Source: DATMER01 sp963741305 (GTDB lineage: Bacteria; Acidobacteriota; Thermoanaerobaculia; Multivoradales; UBA5704). From it: a stretch of DNA of 64,000 nucleotides. Under the pieces are notes generated by a model, which was not told the DNA's origin, made no database searches, and saw only the letters and a list, made by a program, of their open reading frames with translations. Below, piece after piece: positions 15,086 through 23,305 of this stretch; position 1 is the first letter of the stretch, and each line of letters opens with the position of its first letter. The DNA is taken from positions 7,564,001 to 7,628,000 of the forward strand of contig CAVUHL010000003.1 of NCBI GenBank assembly GCA_963741305.1. Direction: 5' to 3'. A program made the translations under genes and the position numbers.

Positions 15086-16071
15086 GGCTCTGTCTTTTGC
15101 AAGTGGCGCACCATCGCGGCATAGAGGGGGACGGCCTCCTCCAGCTCCCGCTTGGGCACCCGTTCGGAGGGGGTGTGGGCGAGGTGGATGCTCCCCGGCC
15201 CGAGAAGGAAAGGCTCCCCCCAGGCGCCGAGCCGGGGGATGTCCGTCGTGTACTTGACCACGGTCGTCTCGAAGCCCGGGAGCGAACCCAACCGCATCGC
15301 TCGGGTCTCGCGCTCCGTCACCTCGACGCCAACCAGGGCCTCCCGGATGGCCCGGCGCAGCTCCGTCGTATCCCCGACCGTACGGATCAGGACCTCTGCG
15401 CGGGCTTGATCGGCGATCACGTTCGAAGCGCGTCCGCCCGAGATCGTCCCGACATTCAAGGTCGTCTCCCCGAGCACGGGGTCGGAAGGAAGAGGCACGG
15501 CCCGAAGCCGGCCCAGGGCTTCGAGCAGGCGATCGATGGCGGACTCGCCAAGCTCGGGATAAGCGGAGTGCGCCATCCGTCCCGAAGCCTCGATCCGCAG
15601 ATAGAGGGCGCCCTTGGACCCGAGGGCAAGCCGGTTCTCCGTGGGCTCGCCATTGATGAGGTACCGCGACCCGCGAGGCTGCCGGTTCGCCACCTGCGCG
15701 CCGATGCTGTCCGTCTCCTCGCCCACGACCAGCAGCAGCCCGAACCCGCTGGCGCCCTCGGACAGGAGTGTCTCGATCGCCTTGATCATCGAGGCAAGGA
15801 TGCCCTTGGTGTCGCAAGCGCCCCGGCCGTGGACGAAGTCATCGTCCTCCGAAGAGGGGAAGAAGGGAGGGACGGTGTCGATATGGGTCGAGAGGACGAC
15901 CGCGGGCTCACCCCAGCTCGCGAAGAGGTTGAAGCGGTCCCCCTCGGCGGGCATCCGCTCGACGGGGCCGAGCCTGGAGAGGTACTCGAACAGGAAGTCG
16001 CCGACGGCGCGCTCGTTGCCAGTGACCGACTCGATGTCGATCAGGGCGCGGGTCAGGGGGAAGAGGTCCAC
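15082..16071 (-). CDS. dapE: M20-family deacylase, probable succinyl-diaminopimelate desuccinylase
   Basis: 329 residues from GTG 16071. A zinc peptidase-fold amidohydrolase with LSTHIDTVPPFFPSSEDDDF (His, Asp ligands), HGRGACDTKGI (bridging Asp), VVGEETDSIGA (Glu pair), and a C-terminal IHLAHTPSERVPKRELEEAV with the final His. The family also includes ArgE and acetyl-lysine deacetylase. The operon, with dapD present, makes DapE the best reading. The GTG overlaps the DUF4926 stop by one base (TAGTG). Confidence 0.88.
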   Translation of the reverse strand: MDLFPLTRALIDIESVTGNERAVGDFLFEYLSRLGPVERMPAEGDRFNLFASWGEPAVVLSTHIDTVPPFFPSSEDDDFVHGRGACDTKGILASMIKAIETLLSEGASGFGLLLVVGEETDSIGAQVANRQPRGSRYLINGEPTENRLALGSKGALYLRIEASGRMAHSAYPELGESAIDRLLEALGRLRAVPLPSDPVLGETTLNVGTISGGRASNVIADQARAEVLIRTVGDTTELRRAIREALVGVEVTERETRAMRLGSLPGFETTVVKYTTDIPRLGAWGEPFLLGPGSIHLAHTPSERVPKRELEEAVPLYAAMVRHLQKTEP

Positions 16072-16304
16072 TAAGCGGTCTTGGCCAAGCTGCGGACGGT
16101 AACAAGGTCGTCACCGGCCACGGGCCGAACGTCAGCCTGCTTCAGAGTCACCAGGGCTTCCGTCCGTCCGGCTGCGGTGACGAACTCGACCTCGAGGCCA
16201 TCAGGTTCATAGACCTCAACGATCGCGCCGAGATCGCCCGCGCGCAGGTTGTGCTTTGGGATATCCCGGGTCAGAACGACTGTATCGAGCACGCTGTAGC
16301 TCAT
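16071..16304 (-). CDS. DUF4926-family small protein
   Basis: 77 residues from ATG 16304 (MSYSVLDTVVLTRDIPKHNL). A short SH3-like beta protein of the DUF4926 type: DTVVLTRDIPKHNLRAGDLG, then AIVEVYEPDGLEVEFVTAAG. It follows the DUF6883 gene by only 2 nt and overlaps dapE by one base. DUF4926 and DUF6883 genes are, from general knowledge, often found as an adjacent pair; a toxin-antitoxin or inhibitor-type role has not been shown to the annotator's knowledge. Placement at the head of a biosynthetic operon is odd. Confidence 0.75.
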   Translation of the reverse strand: MSYSVLDTVVLTRDIPKHNLRAGDLGAIVEVYEPDGLEVEFVTAAGRTEALVTLKQADVRPVAGDDLVTVRSLAKTA

Positions 16305-16306
16305 GT

Positions 16307-16642
16307 TCAATCCTCAGGATAGATTGTAACCACTCGGGGCGCATGTTCACCATTCAAAATGATCCAGACACTTCGGATCTCCGCGCTCACGCCTGTTGGT
16401 CCCATGATGATCCCTCGAACGAGATACTTCTGGCCGAACTCTGTCCTCTCGCTCGGCTCGGCAGCATCCTGGAGCGCCAGCCGCCTGAGCTCCAGATCGA
16501 GCCTTTCCCAGTTCTCGGTCGTGAACCCGAGCCTGGCGAAGAAAGCCGCCTTGAAGCGCCCGACCGGATGCACTGGGGAAAGGGCATAATCTCTCAACTT
16601 GCGAGGGTCAACGACCGCACGCTCCGCGTTGGGAAGCTTCAT
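16307..16642 (-). CDS. DUF6883-family small protein
   Basis: 111 residues from ATG 16642 (MKLPNAERAVVDPRKLRDYA). DUF6883 hallmarks are the N-terminal LPNAERAVVDPRKLRDYALS, the HPVGRFKAAFFARLGF segment, and a C-terminal strand pair (VRGIIMGPTGVSAEIRSVWI, then HAPRVVTIYPED). Partner of the DUF4926 gene and first gene of the dap operon. Upstream lies array C, so the operon promoter must lie in or beside that repeat block. Biochemical function is unknown. Confidence 0.75.
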   Translation of the reverse strand: MKLPNAERAVVDPRKLRDYALSPVHPVGRFKAAFFARLGFTTENWERLDLELRRLALQDAAEPSERTEFGQKYLVRGIIMGPTGVSAEIRSVWIILNGEHAPRVVTIYPED

Positions 16643-16689
16643 TCTGGACCTATCGTACCGGAGATTAAAACAAACCTGGGGTGGCAGCG

Positions 16690-16946
16690 GCCAAACGAGC
16701 GGGTAGGACTCCCCCAACGAACAGGTAGAAGCCTCCAACGAGTGGGTAGAACCCTCCACCCACTCGTTTCCGCTCTCCAGCGAGTGGGTAGACCTCTCTA
16801 CCCATTCGTTTCCGCTCCTCCAACGAACGGGTAGACCCCTCTACCTACTCATTTCCGCTGTCAAACGGGTGGGTAGACCCCTCTACCCGCTCGTTTGGGG
16901 CTTCCTACCCACTCGTTTGAGCCCTCTACCCCCTCTACCCGTTGCT
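16690..16946. repeat. Array C: 21-22 bp repeats in alternating orientation between divergent genes
   Basis: About twelve units. Forward units resemble CCAACGAGTGGGTAGACCCC and inverted ones CTACCCACTCGTTTCCGCT; forward anchors fall at 16694, 16716, 16737, 16779, 16822 and 16864, so inverted units occupy the skipped slots. Neighbouring forward and inverted units can form long hairpins. It fills the gap between the divergent DUF6883 and STAS genes. Confidence 0.85.
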
Positions 16947-16980
16947 TCGGGAGCCCGGGGGCCGTATCGTAGGTGCAGTG

Positions 16981-17385
16981 ATGCCCGATACTCATTCCAT
17001 CGGCTCTCACACCACTTGGTTCGAGGAGCCCGATCTGATCGCGCTGCGTCTGTCCGGTGATGTTTCCGTGGCGGAGAGCGAAGTCCTCGCCCGCGAGCAC
17101 CTGGGCATGGCACAGGGACGGGACCGCGTCTACATGCTGGTCGATATGACGGACTTCGGCAGCGGCACGCCGGCCGGCCGCAAGGTCACGTCGGAGGCCC
17201 TCAACCGCATGCCCGTGGGGGGAGTCGCCGTCTGCCGGGCGAAGCTGACGTCCAGGGTCATGGCCAAGCTGGTGTTCGCGGGCGTGAAGCTCTTCCGCAA
17301 GGAGCAGCGGACCTTCCCCATCGAGTTCTTCGACGACGAGCCCCAGGCGCGGGCTTGGATCGCAGAGGCTAGAGGGAGTCGATAG
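16981..17385 (+). CDS. STAS/SpoIIAA-like domain protein
   Basis: 134 residues from ATG 16981. The layout is that of SpoIIAA-like STAS proteins: strand LIALRLSGDVSVAESEVLAR, central RDRVYMLVDMTDFGSGTPAG with the hydrophobic strand, helix NRMPVGGVAVCRAKL, and a C-terminal helix FFDDEPQARAWIAE. The family is thought to bind lipids or act in regulatory switches; the partner here is not evident. Its last 17 nt overlap the convergent S41 protease gene. Confidence 0.65.
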   Translation: MPDTHSIGSHTTWFEEPDLIALRLSGDVSVAESEVLAREHLGMAQGRDRVYMLVDMTDFGSGTPAGRKVTSEALNRMPVGGVAVCRAKLTSRVMAKLVFAGVKLFRKEQRTFPIEFFDDEPQARAWIAEARGSR

Positions 17386-19462
17386 CCTTTTCGACGATCT
17401 CGTCCCGGCCGGCGGCGATGCCCTTGATGGTTCGCGACGCCGGCACCGTGGGCGAGATCCCGATCCCGTGCAGCGGCGAGCCGTCGTGCTTGAGCACGCG
17501 CTGGCCGGTCCACAGCAGGCGGTAGCCGCCCGGCAGGTCGGTCCGGTTCACCGAACCGTTGCTCCCGCCCGAACGGGCGCCCACGATCTCGCCCAGCCGG
17601 TGCTCCTCGATCATCCCCAGCAGGGTCTCGCTGAAACCGTCCGACCGGCCGTCGATGAGGAAGGCCGCCCGGCGGATGCGCGGCGTCTTCGGGGGGATCG
17701 TCCAGAAGGTGGTCATCCACTCGACGTCGCGGCGGTCGGGCTTCATGACCACCGGCACCTGCCATTTCGAGCTCGAGATCGTGCGCTCGGTCACATGGGA
17801 GAGGACCGCGTTCGAGACGTTCGAGCCGCGGCGCAGGTCGAAGACGACTCCGCGCGCGGCGGCGAGCCGGGGCAGGAGGGGCTCGAAGTCCGTCTCCTCG
17901 ATGCGTCCGAGATCGACGTAGACGATCCCGGGGCGCGGCTCGGCGACAGGCGGCAGCGGCGTGCCCGCAACCAGCCGTTCGTAGGGAGTGTCCCGCTTGA
18001 GCGCGACCTCGCCGGCCTTTTCGAGCTGGAGGGTCACCCGGGAGCCGGCCGGTCCGTAGAGCAGGCGTTCGAGGGTCCACCATCGCCGGGCTTCCGGAGT
18101 TGCCGCGGAGACGAGCGCCTCTTCCTCGCGGATGACCTCCTCCGTAGGCCGGCCGTTCACGCTCAGGACAACATCCCCCGTGTTGATGCCTCCGGTGATC
18201 GTGAGCCGTCCTTCGATCCATTCCCAAGCCAGGGGGAGGGCCTGCACCATGGGCTCGCTCTTATGGATGAAGTTTGCCCGCGAATCGTTCAAGGGGGCGA
18301 GAAGCTGCCGCATGGCCCGCTGGAAGCTCTCGCGGTCCGTGGCGGCAAAGGCAGGCCGCGGGTCGCCCGGCTGCCCTTCGGGATGGAAGTGCTGAAGGAT
18401 GCCCCAGGCCAGCGCCGCCGCGGCCAGGCGGGCTTCGCGCGAGTCGCCGCTGGCATCGGCTGACGGCAGGGCAGCAGAGGGTTGAGCGTCTGCATAGAGG
18501 GAGACCGGAAGGTAGGCGGTCACCCCGGCCCCCAGGTCTACCTGCAGCACCTCCTCGGGCCGGACGAAGCGGGGAGTGGCGATCGGATCGCTGACGATCC
18601 GGGCGCAGCCGCCCTTGCGGCAGACATCCCCCCGCTCGGTGGACAGATGATATCCGGCACGGATCGACTCGTAGGGGAACAGCCAGCCCGGCGGTTGCGC
18701 ACCGCTCTCCCCCTCGTCAAAAGAGGCATTCACGAGGGCGGGAGCCAGCGACACCTCGTCAAGCCAGGCAGTGCCGCCCCCAGTGAGGACCAGGGCGACG
18801 AGGATGCGATCGGCGCCTGCGGCTACGTCACCCTCGATTTCCACCCGCTGCCAGGGGGAATCGTGGATCGGCCGGTCGGCCATGTTGTCGAAGGACAGCG
18901 GTTTGCCGTCCGCTCCATCCACGCGCAAGCCAAGCTGGACATGGCCTTCCCCCTCCACCTCGGCGCGGACCCAAGCGGAGAGGCGGACCCGCTTTCCTCT
19001 CAGCGGTCCCGCTGGAATCGCCTGTGCCAGGGTGCCGAACCCGGGCGGGTTGCGATCGTAGATCCGCTCGCTCGAATAAATCTTGCTATTGGAGCCGAAG
19101 CCGCCGCCGTGGTGGCGCCAGGCCACGATGCCGGCAGGCCGTTGCCGAAGCTCCTCGGGCATTTCCCATCGCTCGCCGTTCGGAAGCACCCGCAGCGTGG
19201 GCGCGAGCGGGCGGAAAAAGGTTTCCAAAGCGCGGGCGAGAGACTCCGGATCCTCAGCTCCTTCAACCGCCTTCACGCCCGCAACGGCAACCTGGTTCCA
19301 GTCTGCCTTCGCGACGGCGTCGCTCGGGTGGAAGAAGCGGACCAGGGAAAGGAGCCGGGCGTAGGCGGCAAGGTGGTCGAGGTTGGGCTGGGGGGCGGGC
19401 TCACCGGTTCCGAGGAGCAGCAGCCCCAGGGCGGCGACTACAGCGAATCGCTTGAGTGCCAT
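17369..19462 (-). CDS. S41-family (tail-specific-like) serine protease, secreted
   Basis: 697 residues with a signal peptide (FAVVAALGLLLLG, residues 6-18). After an N-terminal helical segment comes a jelly-roll-like region (~120-250), then a PDZ-like part (GGINTGDVVLSVNGRPTEEV) and the C-terminal S41 core: RGVVFDLRRGSNVSNAVLSH, AAFLIDGRSDGFSETLLGMI with the expected Ser, and VGARSGGSNGSVNRTDLPGG. The substrate is unknown; S41 proteases usually process exported proteins in the periplasm. It converges on the STAS gene with a 17-nt overlap. Confidence 0.75.
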   Translation of the reverse strand: MALKRFAVVAALGLLLLGTGEPAPQPNLDHLAAYARLLSLVRFFHPSDAVAKADWNQVAVAGVKAVEGAEDPESLARALETFFRPLAPTLRVLPNGERWEMPEELRQRPAGIVAWRHHGGGFGSNSKIYSSERIYDRNPPGFGTLAQAIPAGPLRGKRVRLSAWVRAEVEGEGHVQLGLRVDGADGKPLSFDNMADRPIHDSPWQRVEIEGDVAAGADRILVALVLTGGGTAWLDEVSLAPALVNASFDEGESGAQPPGWLFPYESIRAGYHLSTERGDVCRKGGCARIVSDPIATPRFVRPEEVLQVDLGAGVTAYLPVSLYADAQPSAALPSADASGDSREARLAAAALAWGILQHFHPEGQPGDPRPAFAATDRESFQRAMRQLLAPLNDSRANFIHKSEPMVQALPLAWEWIEGRLTITGGINTGDVVLSVNGRPTEEVIREEEALVSAATPEARRWWTLERLLYGPAGSRVTLQLEKAGEVALKRDTPYERLVAGTPLPPVAEPRPGIVYVDLGRIEETDFEPLLPRLAAARGVVFDLRRGSNVSNAVLSHVTERTISSSKWQVPVVMKPDRRDVEWMTTFWTIPPKTPRIRRAAFLIDGRSDGFSETLLGMIEEHRLGEIVGARSGGSNGSVNRTDLPGGYRLLWTGQRVLKHDGSPLHGIGISPTVPASRTIKGIAAGRDEIVEKAIDSL

Positions 19463-19483
19463 GGCCTGGCAAGCATATCGCCA

Positions 19484-19565
19484 CCACCCGGGCGTGATGA
19501 ATCACGCCCCTACAAGCGAGATCGAGGGCTTGGTTGTAGGGGCGACATTCATGGCGCCCGGGTGG
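19484..19565. repeat. MITE-like palindrome, copy 1
   Basis: Two 32-nt arms (19484-19515 and 19534-19565) match as an inverted repeat at 28 of 32 positions. The arm ends in CGCCCCTACAA and its complement begins TTGTAGGGGCG. An 18-nt loop separates them. The core recurs at 38801-38877 with a different loop. It lies between the S41 gene and the ABC-F gene. Confidence 0.85.
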
Positions 19566-19607
19566 GAGGGGGCTCCGAGCCGCGCTCGCGGGTACAATGC
19601 CCTCCCT

Positions 19608-21422
19608 ATGCCGCCTGCCGTCCTCCTGACCTGTGAATCCCTGACCAAGGGCTTTGGCGCCCACCCGCTGTTCGAAGGGCTCTCCTTCGGCTTGTCCGAG
19701 GGCGACCGTGTGGGCCTCATCGGGCCCAACGGCTCGGGCAAATCCACCTTCCTCCGCATCCTCGCCGGGATGGAGGAGGCCGACACGGGCACCCGGGCCG
19801 TCCGCCGGGGCACCCGGGTCGGCTACGTTCCCCAGGACCCCGTGTTCCCGCCGGGGCAGACGGTCGAGGAAGTCCTCACCGGTGCCCTCGCGGACGATCC
19901 TGCCGAGGACTTCGAGAAGTCGATCCGGGTGGCCGTCCTGCTCGGCCGGGCCGGGTTCAACGATCCGGCTCAGCCGGAGGACGTGCTCTCGGGCGGCTGG
20001 CGCAAGCGCCTGGCCATCTCCCGCGAATTGGTCAAAGCTCCGGACGTCCTCCTCCTCGACGAGCCCACGAACCACCTGGACGTCGAAGGCATCCTCTGGC
20101 TGGAAGAGCTGCTCAAGAGCGAGCCGCTCGCCTACGTCGTGGTCAGCCACGACCGCTGGTTCCTGGAGAACGTCGCCACTCGCATGCTGGAGCTCGACCG
20201 CCGCTATCCCGAGGGGCTCTTCCAGGCGCCGGGAAAGTACAGCGACTTCCTGGAGAAGCGGGACGAGGTGCTGCGCAACCAGGCCGAGTATCAGGCGTCG
20301 CTCGCCAACCGGGTGCGGCGCGAGGTGGAGTGGCTCAAGCGCGGGGCCAAGGCGCGCACCACCAAGGCCAAGGGGCGCATCCAGGAGGCCGAGCGGCTCA
20401 TCTCCGAGCTCGACGAGATCAAGGAGAGGACCGGGCCTGCCAACCAGGCCCGCGTGGGCCTCGACTTCAACGCTTCGGACCGCAAGACCAAGAAGCTCCT
20501 CGTCGCCACCGGGCTCGCCAAGTCCTTCGACGGGAGGCGGATCGTCTCCAAGCTCGACGTCAAGCTCACCCCGGGCGCGCGGCTCGGCCTGCTCGGGCCG
20601 AACGGCAGCGGCAAGACCACTCTCCTCTCGATGCTCGACGGCACCCTCGAACCCGATGCCGGCACCATCGAGCGGGCGGAGTGGCTGAGGACCATCCGCT
20701 TCGAGCAGGGCCGCGAAACCCTGGACCGCTCCGTAACGCTCCGCCGGGCGCTCGCGCCGGAGGGGGACTCGGTCCTCTACCAGGGGCGCTCGGTACATGT
20801 GGCATCCTGGGCAAAGCGCTTTCTTTTCCGGTCAGAGCAGCTCGACACGCCCGTGTCCCGGCTCTCAGGCGGAGAGCAGGCCCGCATCCTGATCGCCCGC
20901 CTGATGCTCCAGCCGGCGGACCTCCTCATCCTGGACGAGCCCACGAATGACCTCGACATCCCCACGCTGGAGGTGCTGGAGGAGAGCCTGCTGGAGTTCC
21001 CCGGGGCGCTGGTCCTGGTGACCCACGACCGCTATCTGCTGGAGAGCGTCTCGACCGTGATCCTCGCCCTGGATGGCAAGGGCAACTCCGGCTATTTCGC
21101 CGACTACGCGCAATGGGAAGCGCACCGGGAAGCTCAGACGGCCTCGAAGCCTGCCGCCCCCAAGGCGTCTGCTTCGCCCCCTTCGAAACAGGAGAAGCCG
21201 AAGCGCCTCTCCTACAAGGAGAAGCTGGAGTGGGAACAGATGGAGGCGAAGATCCTGGAGTCCGAGAACGCCCTGGCCGCGGCCCAGAAGGCCGTGGAAG
21301 ACCCGGCGGTCGCCAGCGACTTCGCCAAGCTCCAGGCCCGCAGCGCGGATCTGGAGAAGGCCAGGCTGGAGGTCGAGCGGTTGTATGCGAGGTGGGCGGA
21401 GCTGGAAGCGAAGCGGGGGTAA
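19608..21422 (+). CDS. uup: ABC-F family ATPase, Uup-like
   Basis: 604 residues from ATG 19608 (MPPAVLLTCESLTKGFGAHP). Two ABC ATPase domains and no membrane segment. The first has GPNGSGKST (~residue 38), LSGGWRKRLAISREL and LLLDEPTNHLDVEGILWLEE; the second has GPNGSGKTTLLSML, LSGGEQARILIARLML and LILDEPTNDLDIPTLEVLEE. The linker EVEWLKRGAKARTTKAKGR and a C-terminal coiled coil (YKEKLEWEQMEAKILESENA) match Uup. ABC-F proteins act on the ribosome, and Uup also affects DNA integrity. The preceding palindrome leaves the promoter unclear. Confidence 0.88.
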   Translation: MPPAVLLTCESLTKGFGAHPLFEGLSFGLSEGDRVGLIGPNGSGKSTFLRILAGMEEADTGTRAVRRGTRVGYVPQDPVFPPGQTVEEVLTGALADDPAEDFEKSIRVAVLLGRAGFNDPAQPEDVLSGGWRKRLAISRELVKAPDVLLLDEPTNHLDVEGILWLEELLKSEPLAYVVVSHDRWFLENVATRMLELDRRYPEGLFQAPGKYSDFLEKRDEVLRNQAEYQASLANRVRREVEWLKRGAKARTTKAKGRIQEAERLISELDEIKERTGPANQARVGLDFNASDRKTKKLLVATGLAKSFDGRRIVSKLDVKLTPGARLGLLGPNGSGKTTLLSMLDGTLEPDAGTIERAEWLRTIRFEQGRETLDRSVTLRRALAPEGDSVLYQGRSVHVASWAKRFLFRSEQLDTPVSRLSGGEQARILIARLMLQPADLLILDEPTNDLDIPTLEVLEESLLEFPGALVLVTHDRYLLESVSTVILALDGKGNSGYFADYAQWEAHREAQTASKPAAPKASASPPSKQEKPKRLSYKEKLEWEQMEAKILESENALAAAQKAVEDPAVASDFAKLQARSADLEKARLEVERLYARWAELEAKRG

Positions 21423-21429
21423 TCAGCCC

Positions 21430-22506
21430 ATGATCACCCGTAGAGCCTTTCTGGGAGCGGCAGCGGCACTGGCCAGCGTGCGCTGGGCCTGGGGAGAGGA
21501 GCCTCCTCTCCCGCTCGCCATCGACACGCTCACCCCTGACGGTCCCTATTTCGATCCACGCGAAGCGGTGGCAGCCGGCCTTTCGGTGGCGGTCGTGGAC
21601 ATCCGTGGGTTCCCCCGCAACTTCGCCATGGCGACCCAGGCCCTGGCGGAGTGGAGCGCGGCCTTTCAGCGCCAGGGCTCCGGGTTCCACAAGGTGCTCG
21701 AGGCCGCGGACCTGGACGAGGCGCGGCGGCTGGGGAAGCTCGGCATCATCCTCGCCTGCCAGGATGCCGCCATCCTCGACTCCTCGACCTTCTCGGTCAA
21801 CGACCGCAACCTCGACAACCTGCGCTTCTTCCACACCCTCGGGTTGCGCGTCCTGCAGCTCACCCACAACGACCGCAATGCCGTGGGCGACTCCTACCGG
21901 GAGAAGAGCGATGCCGGGCTCTCCCTGCTCGGCGAGAAGCTCGTGGCCGAGATGAACGCGGCCGGCATGCTGATCGACCTCTCCCACTGCGGCGACCGCA
22001 CGACGCTGGAGGCGATCCGCCTGTCGAAGCGGCCCTCCGCCGTCACCCACTCCGGCTGCCGCGCCCTGTTCCCGACCGGGCGCAACAAGACCGACGAGGT
22101 GATCCGCGCCCTCGCCGAGCGCGGCGGCTTCTTCGGCGTTTTCATCATGAGCCTCTGGCTCACCGGCCGCGACAAGCCCTCGGTCGAGGACGTGGTGGAC
22201 CACATCGATCACGTAGTGAAAGTGGGTGGGATCGGCCTCGCCGGCTTCGGCAGCGACGGACCCGTGCTCGGCGACGATACGCCGCCGGAAATGATGCTGC
22301 AGGGCCACCTTGGCTTCTACCGGCGCAACCAGGGCTTGCCGGGCTCCGAGCGCGAGCCCAAGCACGTGATCGTGCCCGATCTCAGCACGCCAAAGCGCAT
22401 GCAGGTGCTCGCGGATGCCCTGAAGCGCCGGGGCTACAAGGCGGACGCCATCGAGAAGATCCTCGGCGGCAATTTTCTGCGAGTGTTCCGGGAGGTCTGC
22501 GGCTAG
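21430..22506 (+). CDS. Membrane-dipeptidase (M19)-like protein with missing metal ligands
   Basis: 358 residues from ATG 21430 with a Tat-type leader (RRAFLGAAAALA). It has the M19 TIM-barrel pattern: QLTHNDRNAVGDSY, MLIDLSHCGDRTTLEAI, SAVTHSGCRALFPTGRNKTD, and a C-terminal ILGGNFLRVFREV. Two sites normally binding zinc are altered: the N-terminal HxD is absent, and the bridging Glu position reads ILACQDAA. The two His in LSH and THS remain. It may be inactive or use a different site. It starts 7 nt after the ABC-F gene. Confidence 0.7.
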   Translation: MITRRAFLGAAAALASVRWAWGEEPPLPLAIDTLTPDGPYFDPREAVAAGLSVAVVDIRGFPRNFAMATQALAEWSAAFQRQGSGFHKVLEAADLDEARRLGKLGIILACQDAAILDSSTFSVNDRNLDNLRFFHTLGLRVLQLTHNDRNAVGDSYREKSDAGLSLLGEKLVAEMNAAGMLIDLSHCGDRTTLEAIRLSKRPSAVTHSGCRALFPTGRNKTDEVIRALAERGGFFGVFIMSLWLTGRDKPSVEDVVDHIDHVVKVGGIGLAGFGSDGPVLGDDTPPEMMLQGHLGFYRRNQGLPGSEREPKHVIVPDLSTPKRMQVLADALKRRGYKADAIEKILGGNFLRVFREVCG

Positions 22507-22512
22507 CCGCCG

Positions 22513-23022
22513 TCAGTGCCCGGCATCCACCACCAGCCGCGCCGGGCTCGCCAGCTCCTGCACCCGGTAGGGACGGCGGGAGGCGAGGCCGAGGACCCAG
22601 GTCACGTCGGCTTCGAAGTCGCAGGTGGACTCGAGCTCTTTCAGGACGGGCAGGTCCAGATGCCTCTCGCGCTGCTGAACCGTGGGCTCTCCCGCCTCAG
22701 TGTGCGCCTGCGCCGGCAGGAGCTGAACCTGGAGCCAGGCCCCTCCGGCGACCTCGACCCGATCTCCGGACCCGCACTGCACCGGCTGGTCCTGATATCC
22801 GATGCGGTAGCCCGGGACCGCGCTCCCTGCGAATTCGAAGACGACCCGGTCGAAGCCCTCCTGGCCCGCCGAGCGGACCTCCCGCAGGACCGCGACGGGA
22901 GCGTCGGCGCGCTGCTTTTCGGTGGCCTCCGTCGTCCCTGAGAAGGATTCCGTCTTGACCGGCGGGGTGGACGGGGCGCAGGAAGCCAGCAGGAGAGCGA
23001 GCGTGAAGAGGGCGTTTCGCAT
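22513..23022 (-). CDS. Lipoprotein with AMIN-like domain
   Basis: 169 residues from ATG 23022. The lipoprotein signal is LALLLASCAPS with a good lipobox (LASC). The body (GFDRVVFEFAGSAVPGYRIG, then GSGDRVEVAGGAWLQVQLLP and PYRVQELASPARLVVDAGH) matches the AMIN-like beta domain of secreted and lipoproteins. Likely attached to the outer or inner membrane facing the periplasm. It converges with the M19-like gene, with a 6-nt gap. Confidence 0.7.
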   Translation of the reverse strand: MRNALFTLALLLASCAPSTPPVKTESFSGTTEATEKQRADAPVAVLREVRSAGQEGFDRVVFEFAGSAVPGYRIGYQDQPVQCGSGDRVEVAGGAWLQVQLLPAQAHTEAGEPTVQQRERHLDLPVLKELESTCDFEADVTWVLGLASRRPYRVQELASPARLVVDAGH

Positions 23023-23099
23023 GCCCGCGAGGATACCCCAGCCAGAGTGATAGGCTCGGCGCGCCCTACCGCAATCAGAGGCAATCAAGGAGAAAGCGC

Positions 23100-23288
23100 A
23101 TGGCACGGAGAGGCGGATTCAAGACGCAGGCCCCGAGGCAAACCACTCTTATCATCGCGATCATTTTCTGGCTGATGGGCCTTCTGGAAGGCCTGAACAT
23201 GGTCGATCTCCCCGCCGGATGGGGGCTCTGGTCGCTCGTGATCGCCGGAGCCCTGCTGATCCTCGGTTCGCTGCTCGACGGGCTCTGA
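23100..23288 (+). CDS. Small membrane protein, 62 residues
   Basis: ATG 23100 with AAGGAG 7 nt upstream. It has a basic N-terminus (MARRGGFKTQ), then two hydrophobic segments, TLIIAIIFWLMGLLEGLNMV and LWSLVIAGALLILGSLL. It sits 17 nt before fabI and is probably co-transcribed with it. No family is recognised. Confidence 0.65.
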   Translation: MARRGGFKTQAPRQTTLIIAIIFWLMGLLEGLNMVDLPAGWGLWSLVIAGALLILGSLLDGL

Positions 23289-23305
23289 GGATAAGATACG
23301 CGGCC

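Noticed and set aside
14036..16070. Lysine riboswitch upstream of lysC
   Set aside because: lysC overlaps asd by ATGA inside the operon, so there is no leader; nothing like it is seen before the DUF6883 gene either, where array C lies.
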